NCBI RefSeq assembly: GCF_000633255.1
Contig: NZ_AYMJ01000009.1
Span: 1-64,000 of the forward strand
Length of the DNA: 64,000 nt
Direction of reading: 5' to 3'
Source of the DNA: Pseudomonas sp. H1h
GTDB taxonomy: Bacteria; Pseudomonadota; Gammaproteobacteria; Pseudomonadales; Pseudomonadaceae
The notes under the pieces are model-generated. The model was given only the letters and a program-made list of their open reading frames with translations. It was not told the DNA's origin and made no database searches. Positions 34,857 to 48,500 of this stretch are shown in pieces. The translations under genes were made by a program, and so were the position numbers. Numbering within the stretch: the stretch's first letter is position 1; each line of letters starts with the position of its first letter.

Positions 34857-34936
34857 CGCCCGGAGCAAGCCCGCTCCCACAGGAGTATGCATTTCAAATG
34901 TGTACAAGCGGGCTTGCTCGCGAAAGCGCCAGTCAG
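34857..34936. repeat. REPIN after hxcS
   Basis: GGAGCAAGCCCGCTCCCACA at 34862-34881 is inverted at about 34909-34930 (AGCGGGCTTGCTCGCGAAAG). Lies 55 bp past the hxcS stop. Confidence 0.8.
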
Positions 34937-35015
34937 AGCAATAAATAATTCAGGTTTTTCTCAGCGGCATCAGCATCACCCGACCCTCATTCCCCCCATC
35001 CTCGGGTTCTCCTTT

Positions 35016-35160
35016 CTGTCATCTGCAACGGCCCTTCAAGGCCTGTGGCCGATTCCCTCGAAAAGCTTGTCTTAGACCCTCCGGGTAACCCCCCGAACAC
35101 CCGAGAAAATCCCGCGAAAATCACCTCGCACCTCCCGAGGTTTTTTCCTTTATCTGTCAC
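35016..35160 (+). promoter_or_regulatory. lapA upstream region with Pho half-sites and a terminator
   Basis: A perfect PhoB half-site CTGTCAT (35016-35022) and a near one CTGTCAC (35154-35160) lie upstream of lapA, but neither has a good second half at the required spacing. Between them, CCTCG/CGAGG (35124-35140) followed by TTTTTT is a small terminator, probably closing the hxc transcript. Confidence 0.35.
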
Positions 35161-35292
35161 CGGAAACTGCGAATTTCTCAGTGCGACTTAACCCCGGACC
35201 CCGCTTGCGAAGGTCAGCGGTGAGTCCTCCCAGTGTCATGCAAGTCCCCTGAAAACCTGTGTTCACAACCAACGTTGAAAAGGAGATTCTTC

Positions 35293-36402
35293 ATGTTCAA
35301 GCGCACTCTGATCGCAGCTTCCCTGACCGTCGCTGCCCTGGCTTCCGCCCAGGCCATGGCCGCCAACGTAACCGGTGGTGGCGCGACTCTGCCTGCCGCT
35401 CTGTACAAAGGTTCTGCCAACAGCATCCTGCCAGCCAACTTCACCTACGCCGGCACCGGTAGCGGCACTGGCAAGACGGCTTTCCTGACCAACAACTCGG
35501 CGCTGTTCAGCACCACCGGTTCGGTTCACTTCGCCGGTAGCGACTCGATCCTCAGCGCATCGGAAATCAGCACCTACAACACCAACTTCGGTGCTTCCTA
35601 CGGCCCGCTGATCCAGCTGCCGTCGGTGGCCACTTCGGTTGCCATCCCTTACAAAAAAGCCGGCCAGACTGCTCTGAACCTGACCAGCGCCCAGCTCTGC
35701 AATGTGTTCTCGGGCACTTCGACCACTTGGGGTCAATTGCTGGGCAACTCTGATGCCACGCCGATCCGCGTGGTGTATCGCAGCACTTCCAGCGGCACTT
35801 CGGAAATCCTCACCCGTCACCTGAACAACGTCTGCCCGGGCAAGTTCTCGGTCAACACCACGTTCGCCAACTCGTTGCTGCCAGCCGGTACCGCGCTGCC
35901 ATCGACTTTCGTCGGTGTTGCCAACACCGCTGACGTCGCTGTTGCCGTGAACGCCGTTGACGGCTCCATCGGTTATGTCGGCCCGGACGGCGTGAACGCT
36001 AGCAGCAACGCCGTGGTTTCTCGCGTCAACGGTGTGCAGCCGACTCCGGCCAACGTCACCACCGCGCTGTCTTCGGTCGCACTGCCAACCGCGCCTGCCA
36101 ACCCTGCGCAATGGGCTCCAGTGGTTGCCAACCCAACCAGCGGTTACCCAATCGCTGCCTACACCAACTTCATCTTCGGCCAGTGCTACAAGGACGCCTC
36201 CGTGGCAGCTGACGTCAAGGCCTTCCTGACCACTCACTACAGCGTACCGGGCAATGCCGCTGCAACCATCGCTCACGGCTTCAGCGTGGTTCCAACCAAC
36301 TGGAAAAACGCTGTGACCGCCAACTTCATCACCAACTCCACCGGCAACAACCTGAACATCAACAACGCCAGCGTTTGCAACGGCATCGGCCGTCCTCTGT
36401 AA
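35293..36402 (+). CDS. lapA: DING/PstS-like secreted phosphate-binding protein (LapA-type)
   Basis: 369 aa. A Sec signal peptide (FKRTLIAASLTVAALASAQA) is followed by mature NVTGGGATLPAALYKGS, the DING-family opening with DI replaced. Phosphate-binding loops: AGSDSILSASE, YRSTSSGTSEILTRHL and VDGSIGYVGPDG. Four cysteines suggest two disulfides. In P. aeruginosa a DING-type alkaline phosphatase, LapA, is encoded beside hxc and is its substrate. The place here is the same, so I infer export by the Hxc machine. AGGAG precedes the ATG. Whether it is a phosphatase or only a binder cannot be read from sequence. Confidence 0.75.
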   Translation: MFKRTLIAASLTVAALASAQAMAANVTGGGATLPAALYKGSANSILPANFTYAGTGSGTGKTAFLTNNSALFSTTGSVHFAGSDSILSASEISTYNTNFGASYGPLIQLPSVATSVAIPYKKAGQTALNLTSAQLCNVFSGTSTTWGQLLGNSDATPIRVVYRSTSSGTSEILTRHLNNVCPGKFSVNTTFANSLLPAGTALPSTFVGVANTADVAVAVNAVDGSIGYVGPDGVNASSNAVVSRVNGVQPTPANVTTALSSVALPTAPANPAQWAPVVANPTSGYPIAAYTNFIFGQCYKDASVAADVKAFLTTHYSVPGNAAATIAHGFSVVPTNWKNAVTANFITNSTGNNLNINNASVCNGIGRPL

Positions 36403-36430
36403 GGTTTCACCCGCAGTCCGCCGTTCGAAT

Positions 36431-36461
36431 GGCAGCCCCTTTTGGGGCTGCCATTTTTTTT
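36431..36461 (+). terminator. Rho-independent terminator of lapA
   Basis: GGCAGCCCC / GGGGCTGCC with a 4-nt loop, followed by A and eight T. Strong, 28 bp past the stop. Confidence 0.92.
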
Positions 36462-36591
36462 GCCTGCGGGTGCCGTTACTCGCAAAACATGAAGTTTGTG
36501 TGACATCCGTTCGGTCGCGGCAGCCGCCAACCGCCTATGTCGTAACAGCAGGTTGTTGCCGACCTGTGGCCATCAAAAGGATCTCGTAGTG

Positions 36592-39500
36592 ATGCTTGCT
36601 CGCCCATCCCGCCGCCGTACCGACGTTCAATCTTCCCGACGTGAAGCCGTGGACCCGGCGCTGTGGCTGCTCAAGCCGCTGGCGCAGGCCGTGGCGTTGT
36701 GCCTGGTGGCGGGCAGCGCGCACGCGCAGACAGCGTTCAGTTCGGGCTGGTTTGCCGCCAAGGGTGCCGCACAGCAATCCGCCGCACGTTCGGGTTCCGG
36801 TGCGGGCGGTCTGCCGGGGATGACGCCCCCTTTGGCGCAGCAACAGAGGGCCAATCAGCAATTGCAGCGTTCGTTGCAGACACTCAACAACACGGTGGCG
36901 GCGATTGCCGCGCAGCAGGCCGCTCAGGCTGCCGGGCGCGCAGTGGCATCGGGTTCCGTCCAATGGGTGCCGGACGGTCTGGGCGAAGGCGGCTTGAAGG
37001 TCGACAACAGCCTCACCCAAGGCTGGCAGAACGCCAAGGGACCGCAGCAGACCCAGGTCGATGGCAAGACCAATGTGCGGATCGAGCAGACCGCCGACAA
37101 GGCGATCCTCAACTGGGAAACCTTCAACGTCGGACGCAACACCACGGTCGAGTTCGCCCAGCAGTCGAACTGGGCGGTGCTCAATCGGGTCAACGACCCC
37201 AACGCGCGGGCAAGCCAGATCCAGGGCCAGATCAAGGGTGACGGTACGGTGATGCTGATCAACCGTAACGGCATCGTGTTCAGTGGCACCAGTCAGGTCA
37301 ACGTGCGCAACCTGGTGGCGGCGGCAGCCACTATCACCGACATCCAGTTCAGGGATCGCGGTCTGTACTTCGACAGTAGCGGCAGCCAGCCGACCTTCAC
37401 GCAAGCCGCCGGCAAGGTCTGGGTGGAGCGCGGCGCTTCGATTCAGACGCATGCTCCCGCCACGTCAACCGATGCCGGCGGCTATGCCTTGTTGCTGGGC
37501 AACGAGGTGCAGAACGACGGCAGTATCAACACCGCCAAAGGCCAGACCGTGCTCGGCGCTGGCGATCGTTTCTATATCCGCAAAGGCTCGGGCACCGAGG
37601 GCAATGGTTTTTCCACCACCTTCGGCAACGAAGTCATCCCGGGCTTCAAGGCCGACAGCAGCGCCGGCAAGGTCAGCAACAATGGTTTGATCCAGGCGGC
37701 CACCGGTGACATCACTCTGACCGGCCACGATGTGCAGCAGAACGGTGTGCTGCTGGCCAGCACCTCCGTGTCGACCCGCGGCACCCTTCACTTGCTCAAT
37801 CCGGCCACTGATACCGGCGGCAGCGTGACGCTGGGGCAGGGCAGTGCCACGGCGATCATGCTCGACAGCAGCGACCTGACGGCGCTCGACAGCCAGCACA
37901 AAGCCGCGCTGACCGGTGTCAACGCCAACAACAGGGTGCGTGGCGACCAGTCGCGCATCGATATCCAGAGTGGCGGCAGTGTCGAATTCCAGAACGGTTC
38001 GATCACTCTGGCCACCGGCGGTCAGGTCGCCGTCACGGCAGGGCTCCGCAGCCTGGTACGCGATGGTGCGCTGATCGATGTGTCGGGGGCCATGGGCGTG
38101 AAGGTCGCCATGCAATCCAACAACATCAAGATCAACGTGCAGGGCAACGAGCAGCGCGATTCGTCGGTCAACCGCGAGAAGGGCGCGCTCAACAGCAATG
38201 ATGTGTGGGTCGATGTGCGCGAACTGGTGTACGTGCCGGCCGGCACCAACGGCTATGCAACCGATCGCTGGTACACCGCCGGCGGACTGCTGGAGGTCGG
38301 CGGTTATCTGGGCACCCAGGGCCACGGTGTTGGGGAGTGGATGGCGCAGGGCGGGATGGTCAGTTTTGCCGGCAACGATGTGGTGACCGAAAAAGGCTCG
38401 CTGATCAACCTGTCCGGCGGCACCCTGGATGTGCAAAGCGGAGAGATCCGCCAGAGCTGGCTGCGGGGTGCCGATGGGCATTTGTACGAAGTCTCGCGGG
38501 CACCGGGGGATATTCTCTACACCGGGTTGTACAAAGGTTATGAAGACAGCAGCAAACGCTGGGGGCAGACCGACTATTACTTCAGCCCGCTGATTGCCCC
38601 GCCCCGTCGCCAGGAGTCGGGTTACACCGTGGGCCGCGATGCCGGGCAACTGGTGATCGCGACCCGCAATGCGCTGCTCGACGGGCAGATGCTCGGGGAG
38701 GTCTACCAAGGCGAACGCCAGATCCAGACGCCGCGCGCGGTACTCGACGGTTATGAGCAGAGCCAGACCGCGCTGGCGCGACGCGGGCAGTTGATCGTCG
38801 GCAGTTACGATCCGGCCTATGTCGCGTCGGCCGGGGGCTTGTTGTACGGCCTCAATCCATTGCTTGATCACGTGCAGATCGGTGCTGATAAACCGAGCGG
38901 TGACAGCGTCCCGGATTTGCTCTCGGCAGTGTCCGAGAGCCGCAAGGGCAAGCTGTTGCTCGATGCCGATCAGCTCAATGGATGGCACCTGGGTGCATTG
39001 AAGGTTGCGGCCCGGGACCGTATCGACGTCAATCAGGCGCTGGCGGTCGATGCCGGAGGCGACATCACCCTGTATGGCCCGGATGTGCAGGTCAATGCCG
39101 ATCTGATCGCCCGGGGTGGCAGTCTGCACTTGGGCAACGTGCTCAATCAGTTGCAGACCAACTCCACGACCGATACCCAGATCACCGCCCCTGCGGGGCA
39201 TCCGACCCGGGTGACCGTGGCCAAAGGCGTGCAACTCGATACCCGTGGCGTGTGGAGCAACCTGGCCACCAACCCGGATGACGGTGCGGGCCTGGCTTAC
39301 TTGAACGGTGGTCTGATTTCGATCCGCAGCAGCGGCGATATCGATGTCCAGGCCGGCAGCCTGCTGGACGTTTCGTCCGGCGGCGCAGTGCTGGCGAACG
39401 GCAAGACCCGGGGCGGCAAGGGCGGCAGCCTGACGCTGGAGTCCAGCGCCAACACCGTTGCGGACACGGCGACACTGCGTCTTGATGGCGACTTGAGCGG

Positions 39501-42500
39501 TTACGGTGTGAGCGGTGGCGGCACGCTGCTGCTGCAAGCCGGCAAGGTGCTGATCGGCAAGCCGGACGAAAAACTCGCCGATTCGACCCTGCAGTTGTCA
39601 CCGAGCCTGTTCGAGAAAGGGTTTTCGGCTTACAGCATCATCGGTCTGAACGGGCTGAGCGTCGTCGACGACACACAGATCGACGTCACGATGCCGGTCT
39701 ATCGTTTCGGGGCTCAGGCGGCGAGACGGGTCAGCGGCGTCGATCCAGGCACGGCGCTGGAGTTATGGACGCCGACGTTGTTCCAGGAGAACCCGACCAA
39801 GGCTGTGTTGACTCAGCGCGGCGGCGCCAGCCTGTCGTTGCAGGCCGGATCGAGCAATCCCAATCTGCTTGATCCGGTCAAGTCCACGCTGGTTGTCGGC
39901 ACCGGCGCACGGATCAGCGTCGATCCTGGCCAGCGTATCGGCTTGCGCGGGCCCGGACAGATCACCCTGGACGGTGAGCTGAATGCCTGGGGCGGCACCA
40001 TCGATATTCGCCAGCAGCAGTTCGGTTCGGTGGACCCCGCCGACAGCCAGCAAGAAGCTGCGCGACAGGCGCACAACCGTTCTATCTGGATCGGCGAGCA
40101 CGCCGTACTGGATGTGGCCGCGCGTGCCGCCACGGCGGTGGATGCACTGGGACGCGTCTACGGTCAGGTCGGCAAGGGTGGCAGCATCGTCATCGGTGGT
40201 GAGCTTGATGCGAAGAAAGCCACAGCGACCTCTGCCGATGCTTACGTCATCGTGCGCAAGGGCGCCCGCCTGGACGCCTCCGGTGCCGCAGCGGTGCTGG
40301 ATATCGCCGGGCAGGGGCCGACGGCGGTTGCCACCGATGGTGGACGGATCTCCCTGAGTTCCTACAACGGCCTGTTCCTCGACGGCCAGCTGCGGGCGGC
40401 TGCCGGTGGCACCGGCGCTGCCGGCGGTCGACTGGACATTGCCTTGGAAACCCCGTTGTACCGCATTGGTGAGGCCGCTAACGAGGTGCGTCTACCTCGG
40501 GAAATCGTGATCGGCCAGGGGCCGGTCGAGTCGCCGTTGGCAGCCGGCCTGAAACCCGGAGACGCCGAACCGGGCCTGGTCTACGGACGCACACGATTGA
40601 GTGCCGACACCTTGATGAGCGGCGGTTTCGATAATCTCGGGCTGCTGAGCAACGGACTGATTTCATTCGACGGCGATGTCGACTTGCATTTCAATCAGAG
40701 CCTGAGCCTGTATGCCGGTGCCTTGTCCCTGGCCGAGCAGGCGAAAGACAATGCCCGCATCAACCTGTCCGCACCTTATCTGCGCCTGATGGGCCCCGGG
40801 GTTTATTACGGCTCTAACGCGTTCATTCGTCCAAGGGTCATGAACGCACCGACTCCGAATCTGTCGGCAGCGCAGTTGAATGCGTCGACCAACCTGCTGG
40901 ATATCGGCAACAGCCTTTCGTTCGGTACGCTGGGCTCGATTGTGCAACTCAATGCGCCTTCGGTGCAGGTCGGTCGCCGAGGTTTTGCGCAGGTGTCGCT
41001 TGCCAGCCAGGGCGACATGCGTTTTCTGGCCTCGACCACACAACCCCTGACCGACTTGTGGGCGGCGGGCGACCTGAATTTGAGCGCGGCGCAGATCTAT
41101 CCGGTGTCCGGCGCCAGAGCCAGGGTCAGGGCCGGCTTCCAGCAGGAAACGGCGCCTTCCGACGGCACGCTGCGGATCCTCGCGCAGGGCGCGGCGCCGA
41201 GTGCATTGCCTTATTCGGTGTTCGGCGAGCTGACGCTGGCCGCCAGCCGTATCGAGCAGGGCGGGGTGCTGCGTGCGCCGCTGGGCCTGATCACGCTGGG
41301 CGAGAGCACCAAGTCGGTGCTGACCCGTGAAATCCATCTGCTGCCCGGCAGCCTTACGTCCGTCAGCGGCGCCGGGCTGATCATGCCTTACGGTGGCACC
41401 ACCGACGGCATCGACTACCGCTACAACGGCAACTCCGTGTTGTTGAAAGGCATCGCCGGTCTCTCGGCCGGGGTGACCCTGCAGTCGCAATACGTGGATG
41501 TCGCACAAGGTGCGGTGGTCGATCTTTCCGGCGGTGGCGATTTGCGCGGGGCCGGGTTCATTTCGGGGCGCGGCGGCTCCACCGATGCGCGCTATAACCC
41601 GCTGGTGCGTAACGCCAGCGACGGCACGTTCAGCCTGCCGGGGCTGGCGAGCAACCCGATCTATGCCATTGTGCCGGGCGATCAAAGCCTTTATGCGCCA
41701 GTGCTCGCGGAGGCGGGGGCGGTCGATCCCCGTGTCGGCCAACGCATCACCATCGGCGTCGGCGTACCGGGCCTGGCGGCTGGAACCTATACCTTGCTGC
41801 CATCGACGTTCGCGCTGTTGCCCGGTGCGTTCCGGGTCGAGGTCAATGGCCAGATCGCGGCGGCGCCGGGAAGCGGCGCACTGCCGATGCGCAACGGTTC
41901 ATGGGCTGCCAGCGGACGGATGTCGATTGCCAATACCGGTCTGCGCGACAGCGTTGACAGTGCGCTCATCCTGACTTCGGCCGATGTCCTGCGCCGTTAT
42001 TCGCAATACAACGAAACCGGCTTCAGCGCGTTCATCAAGAGCGATGCCGCACGTCGTGGCGTGCCACGGGCATTGGCGCCGATGGACGGCAAAACCCTCG
42101 ATCTGCGCTTTGAAAGCGCGGCAGACCATGAGGTGGCGCTGGACTTCAACGGCCAGGTGCTGTTCAAGCCAGCGGAGGACGGCGTGACCGGAACCGCTGT
42201 CATTCGCGCCTCGGGCGGTGCCCTCGAAGTGCTGGGGGCAGGGCGGCCACGCACGGAGGATTTCATTGGCGTTTCGCTGTACGCCGACAGCCTCAATGGC
42301 CTGGGGGCCGGACGCTTGGCGATTGGCGCCGTGCCAACGGTGGATTATGGCTCTGGCGGCAATATCGTTTCTTTCGGCAGCAGCAATTCCACCCACATCG
42401 TCCTGCGTGAAGGCGCGGTGCTGTCCGCACCGGAGGTGTTGCTGCGAACCCAGAAGACCGACGGTGGCATCACCCTGGAGGCGGGGGCAGGCATCAACAC

Positions 42501-45500
42501 GCTGGATCGCGGTGACGTGCCTTACGACTCCTCCGCCGGATTTGTCTATCAGCCCGGGGCCGGCAGCGTGTTGCTGGTGTCCAACGGCCGGACCACGATG
42601 CTGGCGCCGGCGAAGGCGGTCGGAACCGATGGCGCGGGCAGCATCCGCATCGGTACCTGCGCGGTCGAACCGTGCACGGCTGCGACGTCGCTGTACTCCA
42701 GAGGCAGCATCACCGCAGCCACCGACAATCGCTTCGAACTGGCGGATTCAGTGGGTTTCGGTACACGGCACCTGAGCCTGGCGGTCGGCGCGGTCAATGT
42801 CGGGAACGCTCAGGCACTGTCCGACAGTGCGGGACGTGTGCCGGTCGGCCTGACACTTAGCCAGCGCGTGCTCGACCGTCTGCTTCAGGGCGATACCCGG
42901 TTCGGTGCGCCGGCACTGGAATCCCTCGGCCTGACGGCTCGGGACGCGTTCAATTTCTTTGGCAGCGTGACGCTCGATACGCTCGACCCACAGACAGGCA
43001 CCAGCAAGCTGCAGAACCTGGTGCTGACGACGCCGGCGATCTACGGCCTGGGAGAGGCTGCGGATGTGGCAACCATCCGCACCGCCAGTCTGATCTGGAA
43101 CGGTGCGCCTCAGGCGCCGGGTGCGGTGGTCAGCGGCGGCGCCGGGACCGGTCGTGGCACGCTGGATATCCAGGCACAACGCATCGAATTCGGCTACGGC
43201 CCGAACCCGCAACCGAGCGGGCTGGACCAGAATGATCGTTTGGCACTGGGTTTCGCCAACGTCAATCTGACGGCCAGCGAACGCATTACCGCCAACCACA
43301 AAGGCAGCCTCGCGGTGTACCAGGAACAGGGCGCCTACGATCCACTCAAGGGATACGCCTACACCGGCGGCAACCTCAATTTGCGTACACCGCTGTTGAC
43401 CGGTGAAGCGGCTTCGGTCAACTCACTCAAGGCCGGCGACAGCCTGACCCTGAAGGGCGCCGGTGTTTCAGGAGCGGCCAATGCATTGGGTGCGGAACTG
43501 ACACTCGATGCCCATGACGTCGTGCTCGAAAGCCGTATCGCGCTGGCCAGCGGCAAGCTGGTAATCAAAGCGGAAAATGACCTGACCCTGACCACTGACG
43601 CACAACTGGATCTGGCCGGACGTACCTTGCCGTTCAACGATGTGAAGAAATACAGCTGGGGCGGCGACGTGTCGCTCTTCAGCCACAGCGGCAATATTCG
43701 CCAGGCGGCGGGCTCACGGATCGATCTGTCGGCGCAGAACAACCAGGCCGGCAATCTCAGTGCGGTCGCCTTGGCCGAGAACGCTGGCGTGGTTGATCTG
43801 CAGGGGGAAATCCTCGGCGCCAGCAGCGGTTATTACGATGCTGGCGGCACGCGGGTGCCCTACAAGGCCGCGGGTGTGGATATCCGCGCCCGCAATCTGG
43901 GAGGTGACCTGAACGGACAATTCGCGGCGCTCAATCAGCGTCTGAACGCCGGGCAAGTGTTCGGCAGCCGCAGTTTCCAGTTCAAAGAGGGCAGCCTGCT
44001 GATCGGCGACGGGCTCAAGGCCGGTGAAATCAATGTCTCGGTGGACAATGGCAGCCTTTCGGTGGCCGGTCTGATCGACGCCAGTGGCGAGCGGGTCGGC
44101 AGCATCCGGCTGTCTGGCAAAAACGGTCTGACGCTTACCGGCAATGCCATGCTGGACGCCCATGGTCGGGTCCTGCGGGTCGACAGCTACGGCAAGATCA
44201 TCGACGCCCCGAACCGCGCCATGGTTGAGCTCAATTCCGGCGAGGGATTGCTGACCCTGGCCTCCGGCACCCGGATCGACGTGCGCCACGGCACCGACGC
44301 GACGGCGGGCAAACTGCCGGGGCAGAACGACGGGGTGGCGCGCGGTACGCTGGAGCTCAACGCGCCGCGCCTGGGTGTCGGCGACATCGCCATCGATGCC
44401 AGCGGTGCGCTGAACATTCAGGGGGCACGCTCCATCGGCCTCAACGGCATGCGTCGTTATACCGATGCGCGTGACGGCGTCGATCCGGCGGCCAGCGGCC
44501 GTCCTTACCAAGTGATCGATCAGGCGCTGTTCGATCGCGTCGATGGCGACAGCAGCACATTCATCAGTGCCGCGCTGGGTAACAACGACTTGCTGCAACG
44601 CAAACTGGCGGGGCTGAACAACGCGACCTATGCCGATGTGTTCCACCTGCGTCCCGGGGTCGAGATTGCCAGCCAAACCGCCGATGGCGATCTGGTGGTG
44701 GAAGGCGATATCGACCTGTCGCGCTACCGATATGCCAGCCTCAACCCGCACACACAGAAAACCTCGGTCTACGGTTCCGGCGAGTCCGGCAGCCTGGTGA
44801 TGCGTGCCGGTGGCAATCTCGACATTTACGGCAGCATCAACGACGGCTTCGCACCACCACCGGAAACGGTCGACGATGCCGGTTGGAAGCTGTTGCCGGG
44901 CGTGCAGCCGTTCGGCGGCGACCTGATCGTGCCGGGCACCGGCGTCACACTGGCCGAGGGCACACGGTTCCCGGCGGGCATTGCGCTCAATTACGACTTG
45001 CCGACACAAGCCGTGACCCTGGTCAGCGGCACATTGCTGCCGACGCAGGCGACGCTGGCTGGCCCTTATTCGCTCAATGCCGGCACTGTGTTGGCCGGCG
45101 CGGTGCATGACGCATCGGGCAATCTGCTGTACGCCGCCGGCACGCTGCTCAGCGACAACGTGATCCTGCCTGCCGGCAGTCGCCTGGGGGCCGGTACCCG
45201 ATTGAACGGTGCGGTTGCGTTGCAGGCCATGCTCTGGCCCAAGGGTGTGCCGTTACCGGGTACGGTCGGTGTGGACAATCAGACGGTCGGGGTGACATTG
45301 AGTGGCGCACTGGCGCTGCAGCGCGGTTCGCTGATTCCGTCCATGACCGATGTGGTACTGGCTAGCGGCACGGCATTCATCGAGCTGCGCGGTTATTCCA
45401 GCACCACGCAGCAAGGCAGTAACTGGGCCGTGGCGAGCATGCTGCCATCGGGCAGTACGTCCTGGTCGATGCGGGTGGTGGCCGGGTCTGACCTGGAAGC

Positions 45501-48500
45501 CGCCGACAACCGTGCAGTGAAGCCGTTGACCCGTGAAGGCAACCTGCGCCTGGCCGATACCCATTACGGTTTGAAAGTGGTGGAGAAAAAACTCGATACC
45601 ACCTGGGCCGACGGCAACCCGATGGGCTATCCGGCCGGGGAGGTGGTGAGCGATGACGAACTGTACTTGTGCGACATCCTGCCCGGTGCCTGCAACGCGC
45701 CCGCCAAGTTCCTCTGGGCGGTGGACAACATCGCCGGCATGCCGCCGGGAACACCGGTCACGGATGACGAACTGTTCTGGTGTGATGCCGACCCTAACTC
45801 CTGCACACCGAACAAGGGCGGTATTAGCGTTTCACCGCACACCCAGATGTTCAGTGTGTTGCGCACCGGCACCGGTGATCTGGACCTGATGGCCGCCGGT
45901 GACCTGAGCATGGATTCGCCCTTTGGCGTCTACACCGCGGGCACTCAGTCCCGGGATATCGACCCGCGCTTCAACCAGCGCCGGGGCGCGCTCACGGATA
46001 ACGGCTCAGTGCTCGGCAGCAAAGGCGCCGACTATGAAAAGTGGGTCGATGGCGGCAGCGACAGTCTTTATCAGGCCTGGTACCCGGAGCTGGGCGGTAA
46101 CCTGACGATCAATGCGGGCGGCTCGGTCTCGGGGGATACCCTGGGGCGTCGCGGATTCATTCGTGATGCGGACCTGCGCGAACAGGTTTCCAGTGTCTCG
46201 GTGGGTAACTGGTTGTGGCGGCAGGGGACGGGCAGCAACGACGTACCGACGGCCTGGTGGATCAACTTCGGCAGCTATGCCACGCAGCCTTTGCCCGACC
46301 CGGACTTTGACACTGGCCCTTATCTGGTGGGGTTCACCGGATTCGGCGCACTGGGTGGCGGCAACGTCAGCCTGCGCGCCGCAGGCGATGGCGGCATGCT
46401 CAAGTCGTTGGGCGACAGCAGCCTGAATCCACGCAGTCAGGGGCTGATCGTGGCGGTTGGCAGCACCGGCAGGGTGGGCAGCGACGGCAGCCTGCAACTG
46501 ACCGGTGGCGGCGACATGGACATCCGGATCGGCGGCACGTTGAACCCGTCATTACGGGCGCGGGCAGGGGAAAGCGGTACGGGCGCACCGAATCATGATC
46601 TGCAGGGGGCATTGATCAACCTGCGCGGTGCCGCGCAATTGTCGGGCGGTGCGCTGGGCGGTATCAATCTGCAATACGGTGCCTTCGCTTCCCTCCAGGA
46701 CCCTCGTGAAACCCGGGCCTTCGATCCGTTCACCTCGACGCTTGGCAGTGCGTCCGGTGGCCTGGTGCTGATACCGGGTGACTCCGGCATGCGCCTGGCT
46801 ACCCGTGGCGATCTTGTACTGGGCGGTGCGGTCGACCCGGGACGGGTGCGCCTGCAGAACTCCACAGCGTTCACCGATACCAGTGGCGTCGCCCATGACG
46901 GTGGCGGATTGGCAGGTTTCTCACTGTGGACCCATCACACGGCCATTGATCTGTTCTCGGCGGGGGGCAACCTGACGCCTGGCACACAACTGGGTGAAAC
47001 CGACACTCAGGGCCCATTGGCCAGCCGCAATACTTCGCCCACTGACGGACGTTTCATCTACCCATCGATCCTGCGCGCGGTGGCGGGGCAGGGCTCCATC
47101 TATGCCGGCCCGTCGGCCACCTACCGGGCAAGCGGATTTTCCGCCGCGGCGGCTTACTCGATCGTGCTGGCCCCTTCCAGCGACGGGCAACTGGAGATGC
47201 TGGCCGGACACTCGATCTATGCCGGCGGCTACGCGATCAACCAGTCTGGCGCCAGTCTGTCCGCCATCGCCACGCCGTTCGCGCCGGCGTTTACCGGTTA
47301 TGCGCAATACGGTTCCAGCAGGCCGGACATGAGCAACTACAACAGCGACGGCATTGCCCCGAGTCTGAACGTGCGTTATCCGTTGTTTGCATTCGGTGCC
47401 GACAGTTACTCGGGAACCAGCGGCGTTCAGGCACCTGCCCGGTTCTACGCACTGACCGGCGATCTGGTGGGCATTCGCAGCGGCGAAACCTTGCGTTTCG
47501 GCACCTCGCTGCGCACCTGGTACGAAAGCGCTGCGCCTGTCTGGATGCTGGCCGGACGCGATATCGTGGCGTCCGGCACCAACCTGGGCCAACCGGCAAC
47601 GGCGCCGTCGGAAATCGGCTGGAACAACGAAGCCATTTCATCGTCAGGCAACCTGCTGATTCACAACGATCTGCATGATGTTTCGCGGATTTCCGCCGGT
47701 CGCGACATCCTGTACAGCAGCTTCGATATCGCAGGGCCGGGGCTTCTGGATATCAACGCCGGACGCAATATCCTGATGGAGGATCGCGCCGGCATCACCA
47801 GCATCGGGCCGGTCGCCGCAGGCGATCATCGTTCCGGTGCAAGCATCGTGATGCAGGCCGGCGCAGGCGCACAGGGACCGGATTATTCACGGTTCATCGC
47901 CCGTTACCTGAGCCCGCAGAACCTCGCCGACCCGAACGCGGCCCTCAACGGTCAACCGGGCAAAGTGGTCAAGACCTACCTCGACGAACTGCAGAGCTGG
48001 CTGACCCTCGGCTACGGCTTCAGCGGCAACGCAGAACAGGCACAAGCCTTCTTCGCCGCACTGCCAAGGACCGAGCAGGCGATCTTCGCCCGCCAGGTGT
48101 ACTTCGCCGAACTGCGCGCCGGCGGCCTGGAATACAACGATGCCGACGGCCCGCGCAAAGGCAGCTACCTGCGTGGCCGCAACGCCATTGCTTCGCTGTT
48201 CCCGACCACCGACGTGGCGGGCAATCCGATCCGCTACGACGGCGACATCACGCTGTACGGCGGCGCGGGGGTCAAGACCCTGTTCGGCGGCGATATCCAG
48301 ATGCTCACGCCGGGCGGCGGTCAGGTGTTCGGCATCGAAGGCGCGGCGCCGCCGTCCACGGCGGGGATCATCACCCAGGGCTCGGGCAACATTCAGCTCT
48401 ACTCCGAGGGCAGCATTCTGCTCGGGCAGAGCCGGATCATGACCACCTTCGGTGGCTCGATTCTCGGCTGGTCCGCCAAGGGTGACATCAACGCCGGTCG

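Noticed and set aside
35016..35022. Full Pho box at lapA
   Set aside because: Only single CTGTCAT-type halves without a partner at 11-bp spacing; kept as half-sites only.
37465..39537. 690-aa open frame antisense inside pdtA
   Set aside because: No domain, His/Arg/Gln-rich; shadow of the beta-helix coding sequence.
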